Source: Candidatus Accumulibacter similis (GTDB lineage Bacteria; Pseudomonadota; Gammaproteobacteria; Burkholderiales; Rhodocyclaceae). Taken from it: a stretch of DNA of 64,000 bases. The notes under the pieces are model-generated. The model ran no database searches and was not told the origin of the DNA. It saw only the letters and a program-made list of their open reading frames with translations. Position 1 is the stretch's first letter, and each line of letters starts with the position of its first letter. Positions 27,591-36,105 of this stretch are shown here, in pieces. Location of the stretch: positions 4,584,415 to 4,648,414 of the forward strand of contig CP054595.1 in NCBI GenBank assembly GCA_013347225.1, written 5' to 3'. Position numbers and translations under genes: made by a program.

Positions 27591-28075
27591 CCAGGGTAGA
27601 TCCGGTCCGGATGGCTGAGCATCGGCTTGTTGGCTTCGAAGATCAGCATGTACCTGTTGGCGTCGCCATAATGCGCCTTGGCAATCCTCGACAGGTTGTC
27701 ACCCGCGACGACGGTGTAGAAGGTCGCTTCGGGAGCGCCCTGGTCGACCGACAGCATGTCGTTGACCTGCGCCACGCCGGCGACGTTGCCGCAACAGAGC
27801 AGGATCTTCTCCTTGCTCGCCTGGTCGCCGGCAACGCCGAAAACCGTCGCGGCACCGCTCGCGCCATCGAAGGTCACCGCGAGACCGGTCACCGGCAGGT
27901 TCTGCGTCCTGATGTACGCCTCGATCGCATCGCCGGCAGTCCGGTTCAGTTCGTCGAGGCGGGCACTGGCCGCCTGATCATCCGGGGCAGCCGCCGCCGC
28001 TGCCGCTGCCGAATCGGTGTCGCCGGCACGAAACAGCTTTTCGCCGGCTGCCTTGACGAAATCGAACAATCCCAT
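27563..28075 (-). CDS. kbp: BON-LysM protein, Kbp (YgaU)-like
   Basis: A 170-residue cytosolic protein. The N-terminus MGLFDFVKAAGEKLF is characteristic of Kbp, followed by an Ala-rich spacer. A BON domain covers about residues 50-105 (GLAVTFDGASGAATVFG, VAQVNDML). A C-terminal LysM covers about residues 118-168 (FYTVVAGDNLSRIAKAHYGDANRYMLIFEANK). E. coli Kbp binds K+; that role here is inferred. A GGGAGGA site precedes ATG 28075. The gene ends inside the 3' end of the convergent depolymerase gene. Confidence 0.9.
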   Translation of the reverse strand: MGLFDFVKAAGEKLFRAGDTDSAAAAAAAAPDDQAASARLDELNRTAGDAIEAYIRTQNLPVTGLAVTFDGASGAATVFGVAGDQASKEKILLCCGNVAGVAQVNDMLSVDQGAPEATFYTVVAGDNLSRIAKAHYGDANRYMLIFEANKPMLSHPDRIYPGQVLRIPPL

Positions 28076-28391
28076 CTTCGGTCCTCCCTGAATGCCCCGC
28101 GCCGACCGGCGCTGTGTGAACTGGCCCGCCAGTGCGAACACGCCTGACCACTGGCGACGAACGAGTCTAACAGCAGGTGGCGCGATCACCAAGACTGACT
28201 GACAGCGCCCGTCGTTGGGCCAGGCGCCGGCCGGGCCGTGGCCGGAGCGGCGAAGCCGCAGCGGCCTCACCGGCCGTTGGCGGCACGACTGCCGAACCAC
28301 TGGCAGATGCCGGCCGCAGGGTTTATGCTGCGGACTCATCCCGCAACGACCCCTGCCGGCCCACCGATCCTGCCTCCGGACCACCCTCGTC
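28076..28391. other. 316-bp divergent intergenic region kbp / 5'-nucleotidase
   Basis: No gene is recognised. It should hold promoters for both divergent genes; one candidate for the minus strand is listed separately. No repeat or RNA structure stands out. Confidence 0.4.
28164..28192 (-). promoter_or_regulatory. Possible sigma70 promoter for kbp-like gene
   Basis: Reading the minus strand, TTGGTG (28187-28192) and TAGACT (28164-28169) are separated by 17 bp. Each hexamer matches consensus only partly. It would give a leader of about 80 nt before ATG 28075. Confidence 0.3.
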
Positions 28392-30260
28392 ATGCGCCAG
28401 CCATCCCGCCCCTCGTCGCTGTCCGCCTGTCTGCTCGCCATCGGCTGCGTGCTCGCCGCGTGCCAGAGCGTGCCACCGCCGGCACCCGCCCCGGCGACCG
28501 CTCTCGAGCTCCACATCGCGCACATCAACGATCACCACTCCAATCTCGAACCGCAGCCCGACTTCGAGCTGCGGCTCGACGGCGTGCCGACCCGCGTCGA
28601 GACCGGCGGCTTTCCGCGCCTGGCGGCACTCTTCAAAGCCAGCTCCGGGCTGCCGAGCCTGCTGAAGATCCACGCTGGCGATGCCATGACCGGCACCCTC
28701 TACCACACGCTGTACAAAGGCGAGGCGGACGCCGCACTGATGAACACCGTCTGTTTCGACGTCTTCGAACTCGGCAACCACGAGTTCGACGAAGGCGATG
28801 CCGGACTGCGGCGCTTTCTCGATTACCTGCGCCAGGGACCGTGCCGGACCACCGTCCTCGCCGCCAACGTCGAGCCGGCGATCGGCTCACCATTGGCGCC
28901 GGTGAGCGCCAACGACTACCTGCAGCCTTACCTGTTGCGGCAGTTCGGCGACGTCCGTGTCGGCATCATCGGCATTGAAGTGCGCGGCAAGACGATGAAT
29001 TCGTCGCGCCCGCTGCCGACCACCCGCTTCCACGACGAGGTCGAGACGGCGCAGAGGACGATCGACGCACTGCGCGAACGCGGCATTCGGCACATAGTCC
29101 TCGTCACCCACCAGGGCTATGAGGCCGACAAGGCGATGGCGGCCCGGCTCAGCGACGTCGATGTGATCATCGGCGGTGACTCGCACACACTGCTCGGCGA
29201 CTTCTCGGCGATCGGCATTGCTTCGGCCGCCGGCCCCTACCCGACCGTCGTCAGCAACCGCGACGGCGATCCGGTGTGCATCGGCCAGGCCTGGGAATAC
29301 GCGAAGATCTTCGGCCTGATGGCGGTCCGCTTCGACCAGCGCGGGACGGTGGCGAGCTGCGGTGGCTCGTTGACCCTGCCGCTCGGCGACGACTTCCGGC
29401 AGCCCGACGGCAGTGGCAGCTTCGTCGCCGTCAACGCCGCGACCCGCCAGCGGATACTGGCTGCGCTGCAGGGCTCGAGCGCCCGTCCCGTCGTTCCCGA
29501 TCCGCTGGCGCAGGCCGAACTCGCCCGCTACGCCAGCCGCCTCGACGACATGAAGCGGCAGCGGATCGGCACTGCCAGTGAACCACTCTGCCTGGTGCGC
29601 GTCCCGGGTGAAGCGACCAACCGCAGCGCCGGCGTCAGTGGCTGTGAGAACGCCAACCGGCTGGCGCGCGGCAGCGACGTTGCGCAGGCGGTTGCCGAAG
29701 CCTATCGCCAAGCCAGCAGGCTCGCCGACGTCGCGCTGCAGAATGGCGGCGGCATCCGCACGCCACTGCCCCACGGCGAGGTCACCTATGGCACGGCCTA
29801 CACCGTCCTGCCGTACACGAATGTCCTCTACGAACTGCAAGTGACGGGTCGCCAGCTCACCGACGTGCTCGAGGATGCGGTCGGCAACTACCTCGACGAC
29901 GGTGGCTCGGATGGCTCGCACCCCTATGCTGCCGGGCTGCGCTGGCACCTCGACCTGCGACAAGCGCGCGGCAGCCGCTTCAGCCGGATCGAGGTGCGCG
30001 CCAGGGATCGTGACGCCTGGCAGGCAATCGACCCCGAGCGCACCTATACGGTGGTCACCAGCGACTACCTGGCAACCGGCGGTGACGGTTACGCCACGCT
30101 AGCCCGGATCAACCAGGCAAGCCGCAGCGTGAACACCTATCTCAGCTACACGCAGACCTTCGTCGACTACCTGCAGGCGCGCGGCACGGTCGCTCGTCCG
30201 CCGGCAGGCGACTACAGCCACCAGCAGGTGATCGGGCGCGACGGCACGCCGCTGCCGTGA
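28392..30260 (+). CDS. 5'-nucleotidase/UshA-family metallophosphatase lipoprotein
   Basis: A 622-residue secreted bifunctional nucleotidase-type enzyme. The N-terminus is a lipoprotein signal with lipobox LAAC (Cys24). The metallophosphatase domain shows HINDHHSN, LKIHAGDAM, ELGNHEFDEG, THQGYEAD and GGDSHTLLG, which are the di-metal ligands in order. The C-terminal 5'-nucleotidase domain contains QNGGGIRTPLPHGEVTYGTAYTVLPYTN. It probably hydrolyses periplasmic nucleotides to salvage phosphate and nucleosides, anchored to a membrane. Phosphate scavenging would suit a polyphosphate organism (inference). Confidence 0.9.
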   Translation: MRQPSRPSSLSACLLAIGCVLAACQSVPPPAPAPATALELHIAHINDHHSNLEPQPDFELRLDGVPTRVETGGFPRLAALFKASSGLPSLLKIHAGDAMTGTLYHTLYKGEADAALMNTVCFDVFELGNHEFDEGDAGLRRFLDYLRQGPCRTTVLAANVEPAIGSPLAPVSANDYLQPYLLRQFGDVRVGIIGIEVRGKTMNSSRPLPTTRFHDEVETAQRTIDALRERGIRHIVLVTHQGYEADKAMAARLSDVDVIIGGDSHTLLGDFSAIGIASAAGPYPTVVSNRDGDPVCIGQAWEYAKIFGLMAVRFDQRGTVASCGGSLTLPLGDDFRQPDGSGSFVAVNAATRQRILAALQGSSARPVVPDPLAQAELARYASRLDDMKRQRIGTASEPLCLVRVPGEATNRSAGVSGCENANRLARGSDVAQAVAEAYRQASRLADVALQNGGGIRTPLPHGEVTYGTAYTVLPYTNVLYELQVTGRQLTDVLEDAVGNYLDDGGSDGSHPYAAGLRWHLDLRQARGSRFSRIEVRARDRDAWQAIDPERTYTVVTSDYLATGGDGYATLARINQASRSVNTYLSYTQTFVDYLQARGTVARPPAGDYSHQQVIGRDGTPLP

Positions 30261-30374
30261 AGCGACAACCACCACCCGCAGCGCGGGCGAAGCAGCGACC
30301 GCGCTCAGATCTGCCGATGGCCCTGCCGGCAGGCGCCGCACGACCCGCGGCGACCGCCGCCGGCACGCGCGCCG

Positions 30375-31544
30375 CTACTTGCTGAGCAGGCGCATCCCCC
30401 GCTCGAGCCCGTCGAGCGTCAACGGGAACATGCGGCCGCCGAGCAGGTTGTGGATCAGCGAGGTCGATTGCCGGTAAGGCCATGAATGCTCGGCTTCCGG
30501 GTTGAGCCAGATGCTGTGTGGCCAGGTGTCCGCCAGGCGGCGCAGCCAGGCGGCGCCCGGCTCGGCGTTGTTGAACTCGATGCTGCCGTTGGGTTGCAGC
30601 AGCTCGTAGGGGCTCATCGAGGCGTCACCGACGATGATCAGCTTGTAGTCGGTGCCGTAGCGATGCAGGACGTCGTGCGTCGCAATCCGCTCGCTGTGGC
30701 GGCGGCGATTGTCGCGCCAGAGGTAGTCGTAGACGCAGTTGTGGAAGTAGTAGGGTTCGAGGTGCTTGAACTCGCTGCGGCAGGCGGAAAAGAGTTCCTC
30801 GCAGACGCGGATGTGATCATCCATCGATCCGCCGATGTCGAGCAGCAGCAGCACCTTGACGGCGTTGTGCCGCTCCGGCCGCAGTTTCAGGTCGAGCCAG
30901 CCGGCATTGCGCGCCGTGCCGGCGATCGTGCCTTCGAGGTCGAGTTCCTCGGCAGCGCCCTCGCGCGCAAAGCGCCGCAGGCGGCGCAGCGCGACCTTGA
31001 TGTTGCGCGTGCCGAGTTCGACGCTGTCGTCGAGGTTGCGGTACTCACGCCGCTCCCAGACCTTGACCGCCGACCGGTTCTCGCTCCGGCCACCCAGCCG
31101 GATTCCTTCCGGGTGGGTGCCGCCGTGACCGAAGGGCGAGCTGCCGCCGCTGCCGATCCACTTGCTGCCGCCGGAGTGACGCTCCTTCTGCTCGGCCAGT
31201 CGCTGCCTGAAGGTCTCCATCAGCTTCTCCCAGCCGAGCTTCTCGAGCCGTGCCCGTTCGGCGTCGCTGAGGTGCCTCCTGACCGCCCGCCGCAGCCATT
31301 CTTCCGGGATCAGCACCTCCATTCCGGGCAGCGCCTCGACCCCCTTGAAGTACTCGCCAAAAGCCCGGTCGAACTTGTCGAAGTGGGACTCGTCCTTGAC
31401 CAGCAGTGCGCGCGAGAGGAGGTAGAAGTCGTCGATGCTGTGCTCGATGACGTGCTGCCGCAGCGCGTCGAGCAGGGTGAGGAACTCCTTGATCGACACC
31501 GGCAGGCGGCTCGCCTTGAGGTGCAGGAAGAAGTCGATCAGCAT
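30375..31544 (-). CDS. VWA-domain (CoxE-like) protein
   Basis: A 389-residue cytosolic protein of the CoxE/VWA family, which works with MoxR AAA+ ATPases in protein-complex maturation. The VWA metal-ion motif appears as LLLLDIGGSMDDHIRV at about residue 230, a DxGxSM variant of DxSxS. The N-terminal half (FFLHLKASRLPVSIKEFLTLLDAL) is typical of the family. It starts 56 bp after the moxR-like gene on the same strand, so they form a pair. The client complex is unknown; no CO-dehydrogenase or other target gene is next to them. Confidence 0.87.
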   Translation of the reverse strand: MLIDFFLHLKASRLPVSIKEFLTLLDALRQHVIEHSIDDFYLLSRALLVKDESHFDKFDRAFGEYFKGVEALPGMEVLIPEEWLRRAVRRHLSDAERARLEKLGWEKLMETFRQRLAEQKERHSGGSKWIGSGGSSPFGHGGTHPEGIRLGGRSENRSAVKVWERREYRNLDDSVELGTRNIKVALRRLRRFAREGAAEELDLEGTIAGTARNAGWLDLKLRPERHNAVKVLLLLDIGGSMDDHIRVCEELFSACRSEFKHLEPYYFHNCVYDYLWRDNRRRHSERIATHDVLHRYGTDYKLIIVGDASMSPYELLQPNGSIEFNNAEPGAAWLRRLADTWPHSIWLNPEAEHSWPYRQSTSLIHNLLGGRMFPLTLDGLERGMRLLSK

Positions 31545-31600
31545 CGTCGGCGGTCGTCGGCACCAGTCACGGCGCGGGCACGGGCGACTTCACGGTGGCG

Positions 31601-32443
31601 TCAGCGGTTGTGGCGCGCCATGAAGATCAGGCGCTCGAAAAGGTGCACGTCCTGCTCGTTCTTCAGCAAGGCACCATGCAGCGGCGGGATGGCGGCCTTC
31701 TGCTCCTTGCTGCGCAACACATCGGGCGGAATGTCCTCGGCCAGCAGGAGCTTGAGCCAGTCGAGCAGTTCCGATGTCGATGGCTTCTTCTTGAGGCCGG
31801 GAATTTCGCGCAGCTCGAAGAAGACCTCGAGCGCCTCGCGCAACAACGCCGGCTTGAGGCCAGGGAAATGGACGTCGACGATCGACTTCATCGTCTCCTT
31901 GTCCGGAAAGCGGATGTAGTGGAAGAAGCAGCGACGCAGGAACGCATCGGGCAGTTCCTTCTCGTTGTTCGAGGTGATGACGACGACCGGCCGCTGGCGG
32001 GCGCGAACGGTCTGCCGCGTTTCGTAGACGAAGAACTCCATGCGGTCGAGCTCGCGCAACAGATCGTTGGGAAACTCGATGTCCGCCTTGTCGATCTCGT
32101 CGATCAGCACCACCGATGCCGTTTCGCACTCGAACGCCTGCCACAGCACCCCCTTGACGATGTAGCTGCCGATGTCGGCAACCTTCGCCTCGCCCAGTTG
32201 CGAGTCGCGCAGGCGCGAAACCGCGTCGTACTCGTAGAGGCCCTGCTGCGCCTTGGTGGTCGACTTGATGTGCCACTGGAAGAGCGGCAGGCCGAGCGCG
32301 GCCGCCACTTCCTCGGCCAGCATCGTCTTGCCGGTGCCCGGTTCGCCCTTGATCAGCAGCGGCCGCTGCAGGGTGATGGCGGCATTGACCGCCAGGTTGA
32401 GGTCGCGGGTGGTGACGTAACTGGCTGATCCGGAGAAGCGCAT
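31601..32443 (-). CDS. MoxR-family AAA+ ATPase
   Basis: A 280-residue AAA+ chaperone-like ATPase. Walker A is GEPGTGKT at residues 33-40 and Walker B is VVLIDEIDKAD. Sensor 1 is in VVITSNNEKELPDAFLRRC, including the arginine finger region. ATG 32443 has GAGGAA eight bases upstream and starts MRFSGSASYV. It is paired with the VWA gene immediately downstream, the standard MoxR-VWA arrangement for metal insertion or complex remodelling. Confidence 0.92.
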   Translation of the reverse strand: MRFSGSASYVTTRDLNLAVNAAITLQRPLLIKGEPGTGKTMLAEEVAAALGLPLFQWHIKSTTKAQQGLYEYDAVSRLRDSQLGEAKVADIGSYIVKGVLWQAFECETASVVLIDEIDKADIEFPNDLLRELDRMEFFVYETRQTVRARQRPVVVITSNNEKELPDAFLRRCFFHYIRFPDKETMKSIVDVHFPGLKPALLREALEVFFELREIPGLKKKPSTSELLDWLKLLLAEDIPPDVLRSKEQKAAIPPLHGALLKNEQDVHLFERLIFMARHNR

Positions 32444-32523
32444 GGTGAAGTTCCTCGGCAAGTGCCGTCGATTGTACCCGCAATCGCGCCGCGCGGACTG
32501 TGCCGTGCGGCAGCTGGCCCCCT

Positions 32524-32952
32524 TCAGCTGGCAGCAGCCCGCCGCACGCAGTCGAGGTAGGCGTTCGCGTCCATCGCCTGGCGATGGCGTTCGGCACGCC
32601 AGATCGTCTCGCCGAGGCACTCGAGGATGGCGTGCGCCGCCTCGTGATCGCCGACGCGGGCGCGTAGCGCCTGGTAGGCGGAGCGAATCCCCGGCGGCTG
32701 GTCGATGCTGACCTGCTCGGCGACGGCCAGATGCAGCGAGAGATGCAGGAAAGGGTTCATCTGCCCGCTCTCGGGACTGAACTCCTGTTCGATCGCCGTT
32801 GCCGGGTCTTCGAGCAGCGCATGGTACTCGGGGTGCTCGAGGATCAGGTCGGCGGCCGTCACCTCCGCGCCTTCGAGGATCAGGCGCTGGCGGTGCTTCT
32901 GCCACGCCTGGCAGAAGAACTGCCGGACCTGTTCACGGGTCGGGTTGAACAT
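32524..32952 (-). CDS. DUF1841 family protein
   Basis: A 142-residue soluble protein that opens MFNPTREQVRQFFCQAWQK and contains HPEYHALLEDP and NPFLHLSLHLAVAEQ, the hallmarks of DUF1841, a betaproteobacteria- and gammaproteobacteria-centred family of unknown function. Its start overlaps the 3' end of the FIST gene by 20 bp, so it is translated within the nth-FIST-DUF1841 run. An AGGAGG-like site lies upstream. Confidence 0.88.
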   Translation of the reverse strand: MFNPTREQVRQFFCQAWQKHRQRLILEGAEVTAADLILEHPEYHALLEDPATAIEQEFSPESGQMNPFLHLSLHLAVAEQVSIDQPPGIRSAYQALRARVGDHEAAHAILECLGETIWRAERHRQAMDANAYLDCVRRAAAS

Positions 32953-34066
32953 CGCTCCTCCTTGCTGGTTGCCTGATCAGGGCGGTGACGACGGCGTTCT
33001 GCAGCAGCCGGTTGCCGCCGTGCCGAACCGGCGCAATCTGCCCGGTGCCGTAGGCGCCGATCAGCGGCAGCTGCGGCAGGAGTTCGTGCAGGCAGGCAAG
33101 ATCCTCGTCGGCACCACCATAATGATAGGGGCCGCGGCCGATGCAGGAAAAGGCGATCGCCGCCAGCGGCGGCGGCACGAGCGGCAGGAGAGCGGACAGG
33201 CTGCGGCGCATGTCGGCGACGCTGGCTTCCGGCAGCCGTATCGCCCACAGCAGGTGGGTGCCGGGAACGACATGCTGCGCCAGCGTCAGCGATCCGTCGG
33301 CGTTGGCGGCAATGATCGCCACCGGCCGCAGCAGACCATCGGCGAACGCCTGCTGTCGCAAATCGTCGCTGGCGATGCCCGGACCGTCGAGCAACACTGC
33401 GCACAGCGATGCGAGCGGCAGTCGCTCGGTGCCCCGCTGTTGTGGCGGCAGGCTGCGCCGCAGATCAGCAAGCGCCGGCTCGCCCTGCAGTTCGAGCAGG
33501 TCGAGCGCCCGGCTGCCGGTCACCACCGTCGGCCGGCCAAGCAGTCGCCAGCCCCTGGAAACGGCGAGATCGACGCGCGCGCCCTGCAGTTCGACCGCAC
33601 ACTGTCGCACCAGGCGACCGTGCTGCCAGGCGATCGCTTCGGACTTTCCCGGACGGCCGGCAAAGCAGCCGCCGAAACGGTCACGGCCGGGATCGCTCCA
33701 GGCGCGCGGCAGGCTGCTGCCACCGTAGCTGAGGATCGGCCCGGTATCCGCGACAGCGGCCGGCCGCTGCGTCACCAGCGCCAGGTCGCCGGCAAAGACC
33801 ATCACCGCCGCCGCCGGACGGTCGAGTACCCAGCCTGCATCGCTGAACACACCCGCGGCGATGCCACCGGCGACCTCGGTACAGCGCAGCGCGCGGGCAA
33901 CGGCAGTCACCGCTGCCTGCGCCTGCGCGGTGAACTCGGCCGAGAGAAACAGCAGGGCACCGCGCGCGGGACGATTGCCCATCTTCTCCAGGGCCGCACT
34001 GGCGGCCGCTGCCGCCAGCGCCGGCACGGCGTCGTTGCCCGCCAGCAGCGCACTGCCAACGCTCAT
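32933..34066 (-). CDS. FIST-domain sensory protein
   Basis: A 377-residue protein with FIST-N (about residues 30-210) and FIST-C (about 220-360) domains. Recognisable segments are GALLFLSAEFT, CTEVAGGIAAGVFSD, LPPQQRGTERLPLASL and SCIGRGPYHYGGADEDLACL near the C-terminus. FIST domains are thought to bind small ligands such as amino acids. Here there is no attached signalling output domain, so it may act as a stand-alone receptor or enzyme. Its ATG overlaps the nth stop (ATGA). Confidence 0.87.
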   Translation of the reverse strand: MSVGSALLAGNDAVPALAAAAASAALEKMGNRPARGALLFLSAEFTAQAQAAVTAVARALRCTEVAGGIAAGVFSDAGWVLDRPAAAVMVFAGDLALVTQRPAAVADTGPILSYGGSSLPRAWSDPGRDRFGGCFAGRPGKSEAIAWQHGRLVRQCAVELQGARVDLAVSRGWRLLGRPTVVTGSRALDLLELQGEPALADLRRSLPPQQRGTERLPLASLCAVLLDGPGIASDDLRQQAFADGLLRPVAIIAANADGSLTLAQHVVPGTHLLWAIRLPEASVADMRRSLSALLPLVPPPLAAIAFSCIGRGPYHYGGADEDLACLHELLPQLPLIGAYGTGQIAPVRHGGNRLLQNAVVTALIRQPARRSDVQPDP

Positions 34067-34749
34067 CGGCGAGCGCCGCCGGGCACCGCGCTGCCTTTCT
34101 CCGGATAATCACAGAGGTCGGCGATGCCGCAACGCCAGCACTCGGGCTGCCGCGCCTTGCAGACGTAGCGCCCGTGCAGGAGAAGCCAGTGGTGGGCAGA
34201 CCGCCTGAACTCCGGCGGCACCACCCGCAGCAACTCGTCTTCGACTGCCAGCGGCGTCTTTCCCGGCGCCAGGCCGGTGCGGTTGGCGACGCGGAAGATG
34301 TGTGTGTCGACGGCAATCGTCGGCTCGCCGAAAGCGGTATTGAGAACCACGTTGGCGGTCTTGCGACCGACCCCGGGCAGCGCCTCGAGTTCGGCGCGCT
34401 GCCGCGGCAGTTCGCCGGCATGCCGAGCCAGCAACTGACGGCAGGTGGCGATGACGTTTCTCGCCTTGCCCTGCCAGAGCCCGATGCGGTTGATGTAGGG
34501 CGCCAGCCCGCCCTCGCCGAGCGCCAGCATGGCCTGCGGTGTCGGCGCGTCGGCAAAGAGCCTGCGGGTGGCGAGATTGACGCTCCTGTCGGTCGCCTGC
34601 GCCGACAGGATGACCGCGATCAGCAACTGGAACGGGGTGGCGTACTCGAGTTCGGTCGTCGGCTGCGGATTGCCGGCACGCAGCCGGCTGAAGATCGCCG
34701 CGGCTCGCCCGCCGTGCGGCCCGTCCCGGTCCAGCGGCGACTCAGGCAT
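34063..34749 (-). CDS. nth: Endonuclease III
   Basis: A base-excision repair glycosylase/AP lyase for oxidised pyrimidines, 228 residues. The helix-hairpin-helix LPGVGRKTANVVLN carries the catalytic lysine, and AVDTHIFRV carries the catalytic aspartate. Four cysteines in CKARQPECWRCGIADLC bind the [4Fe-4S] cluster. ATG 34749 overlaps the rnfE end by 8 bp. The rnfABCDGE-nth order is conserved in many Proteobacteria. It carries a slightly longer N-terminus than E. coli Nth (211 aa). Confidence 0.95.
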   Translation of the reverse strand: MPESPLDRDGPHGGRAAAIFSRLRAGNPQPTTELEYATPFQLLIAVILSAQATDRSVNLATRRLFADAPTPQAMLALGEGGLAPYINRIGLWQGKARNVIATCRQLLARHAGELPRQRAELEALPGVGRKTANVVLNTAFGEPTIAVDTHIFRVANRTGLAPGKTPLAVEDELLRVVPPEFRRSAHHWLLLHGRYVCKARQPECWRCGIADLCDYPEKGSAVPGGARR

Positions 34750-35440
34750 GGTCCGCCACTGGCGCTGGCGGCGTCGGCAGCGAGCGCTGAGCCGAATGGC
34801 GCGCGGCGGCACGTGCCTCGATCCAGTTCTTCCAGGCGATGAGGCAGCCGAGCAGGATGAAGGCGCCTGGCGGCAGCATCGCGAGCAGCAGTCCGGGGTA
34901 GTCGCCGGACAGCAACTGCAGCGGCTGCAACCCCGGAAAGACCATGTCGATGCCCGCGAAAAGCGTGCCACCGCCGATCAGTTCGCGCAGCCCGCCGAGC
35001 AGGGCAAGGGTCCACAGCATGCCGACGCCCATGAAGACGCCGTCAAGGGCAGCTTGCAGCGGCGGGTTCTTGTTGGCGAAAGCCTCGACCCGTGCGAGAA
35101 CGATGCAGTTGGTGACGATCAGGGGAATGAAGATGCCGAGGACCAGGTAGAGCTCGTGCAACTGTGCGTTGAACAACAGATCGACGACCGTCACCAGAGC
35201 GGCGACGATCAGAATGAACACCGGAATGCGGATCTCGTGCGGAATCAGGTTGCGCAGCGAGGCGACGGCAAGATTGGCAACGGCCATGACGATGATCGTC
35301 GCCAGCGACAGCATGACGCCGTTGACGGCGTTGGTCGTCACCGCCAGCAGCGGGCACAGGCCGAGAATCTGCACCAGGCTCGTATTCTGCTTCCAGAGAC
35401 CATTGTCCCGGATCTGGACAAGTTCATCGCGACTGATCAT
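34742..35440 (-). CDS. rnfE: Ion-translocating oxidoreductase subunit RnfE
   Basis: A 232-residue membrane subunit of the Rnf complex, with about six helices. It begins WKQNTSLVQILGLCPLLAVTTNAVNG, the family motif shared with RnfA, and contains IFIPLIVTNCIVLAR. The last ~25 residues are an Ala/Pro-rich tail. ATG 35440 overlaps the rnfG stop by 4 bp. With RnfA it forms the symmetric membrane core thought to hold an intramembrane [2Fe-2S] cluster. Confidence 0.93.
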   Translation of the reverse strand: MISRDELVQIRDNGLWKQNTSLVQILGLCPLLAVTTNAVNGVMLSLATIIVMAVANLAVASLRNLIPHEIRIPVFILIVAALVTVVDLLFNAQLHELYLVLGIFIPLIVTNCIVLARVEAFANKNPPLQAALDGVFMGVGMLWTLALLGGLRELIGGGTLFAGIDMVFPGLQPLQLLSGDYPGLLLAMLPPGAFILLGCLIAWKNWIEARAAARHSAQRSLPTPPAPVADHA

Positions 35441-36105
35441 TTCGCTGCTCCATCTGCCGTGAACAACTGCTGCCGGTTTTCGGCCACGTAGTGCAGCGCC
35501 CGGTGCACGGCCTTGATGACGGCTCGCGGCGTCACCGTTGCCCCGGCCACTGCATCGAAGCGGCCACCGTCCTTGCGCACGCGCCACTCGCGGTCAGCGA
35601 CCGCCGCCAGCGACAGCCCGTCGAACTGCCTGATCCATGGCCGCTCCTTGTTGCGGTCCTTGCGCGGATCGATGTAGTCGCCGAGGCCGGGTGTCTCCTT
35701 GTGTTGCGTTACCCGCACCCCGAGCAGGGTGCCGTCGGCGGCAACGGCGAGCAGCAGCCGGATGCGACCCGCATAGCCGTCGGCGGCGACGGCCTCGAAA
35801 ATCAGCGCGCTCGCCCTGTCGCCCTTGCGCGCGAGATAGGCCGTCGATTCCTCCTCCAACCCAAGCCCGGCAGCCGGCTGCAGGCGGCGGCTGTCGGCAA
35901 GCAGGTCATTGTCGTACAGATCGGGCGGCAACACCTCGCCGATCAGTTTCATTTTCTCGGTCGCAGCCGCTTCCTCGATCGCTGGCCGCGTCCACAGATG
36001 GGCGGCAGCCAGCAGGCTGGTGAACGCAACGACGAAGACCAGCAGGATGAGTGCCGTTCGCAGGGCCATCGCCGGTGCCGTCGGCGTCCTCACCGGTGGC
36101 GTCAT
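35437..36105 (-). CDS. rnfG: Ion-translocating oxidoreductase subunit RnfG
   Basis: A 222-residue subunit with one N-terminal transmembrane helix (ALILLVFVVAFTSLLAAAHL) and a periplasmic FMN-binding domain. Covalent FMN attachment is predicted at the threonine in AGATVTPRAV (S/D-GATxT motif). TQHKETPGLGDYI is also conserved. ATG 36105 overlaps the rnfD stop by 4 bp. Confidence 0.93.
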   Translation of the reverse strand: MTPPVRTPTAPAMALRTALILLVFVVAFTSLLAAAHLWTRPAIEEAAATEKMKLIGEVLPPDLYDNDLLADSRRLQPAAGLGLEEESTAYLARKGDRASALIFEAVAADGYAGRIRLLLAVAADGTLLGVRVTQHKETPGLGDYIDPRKDRNKERPWIRQFDGLSLAAVADREWRVRKDGGRFDAVAGATVTPRAVIKAVHRALHYVAENRQQLFTADGAAK

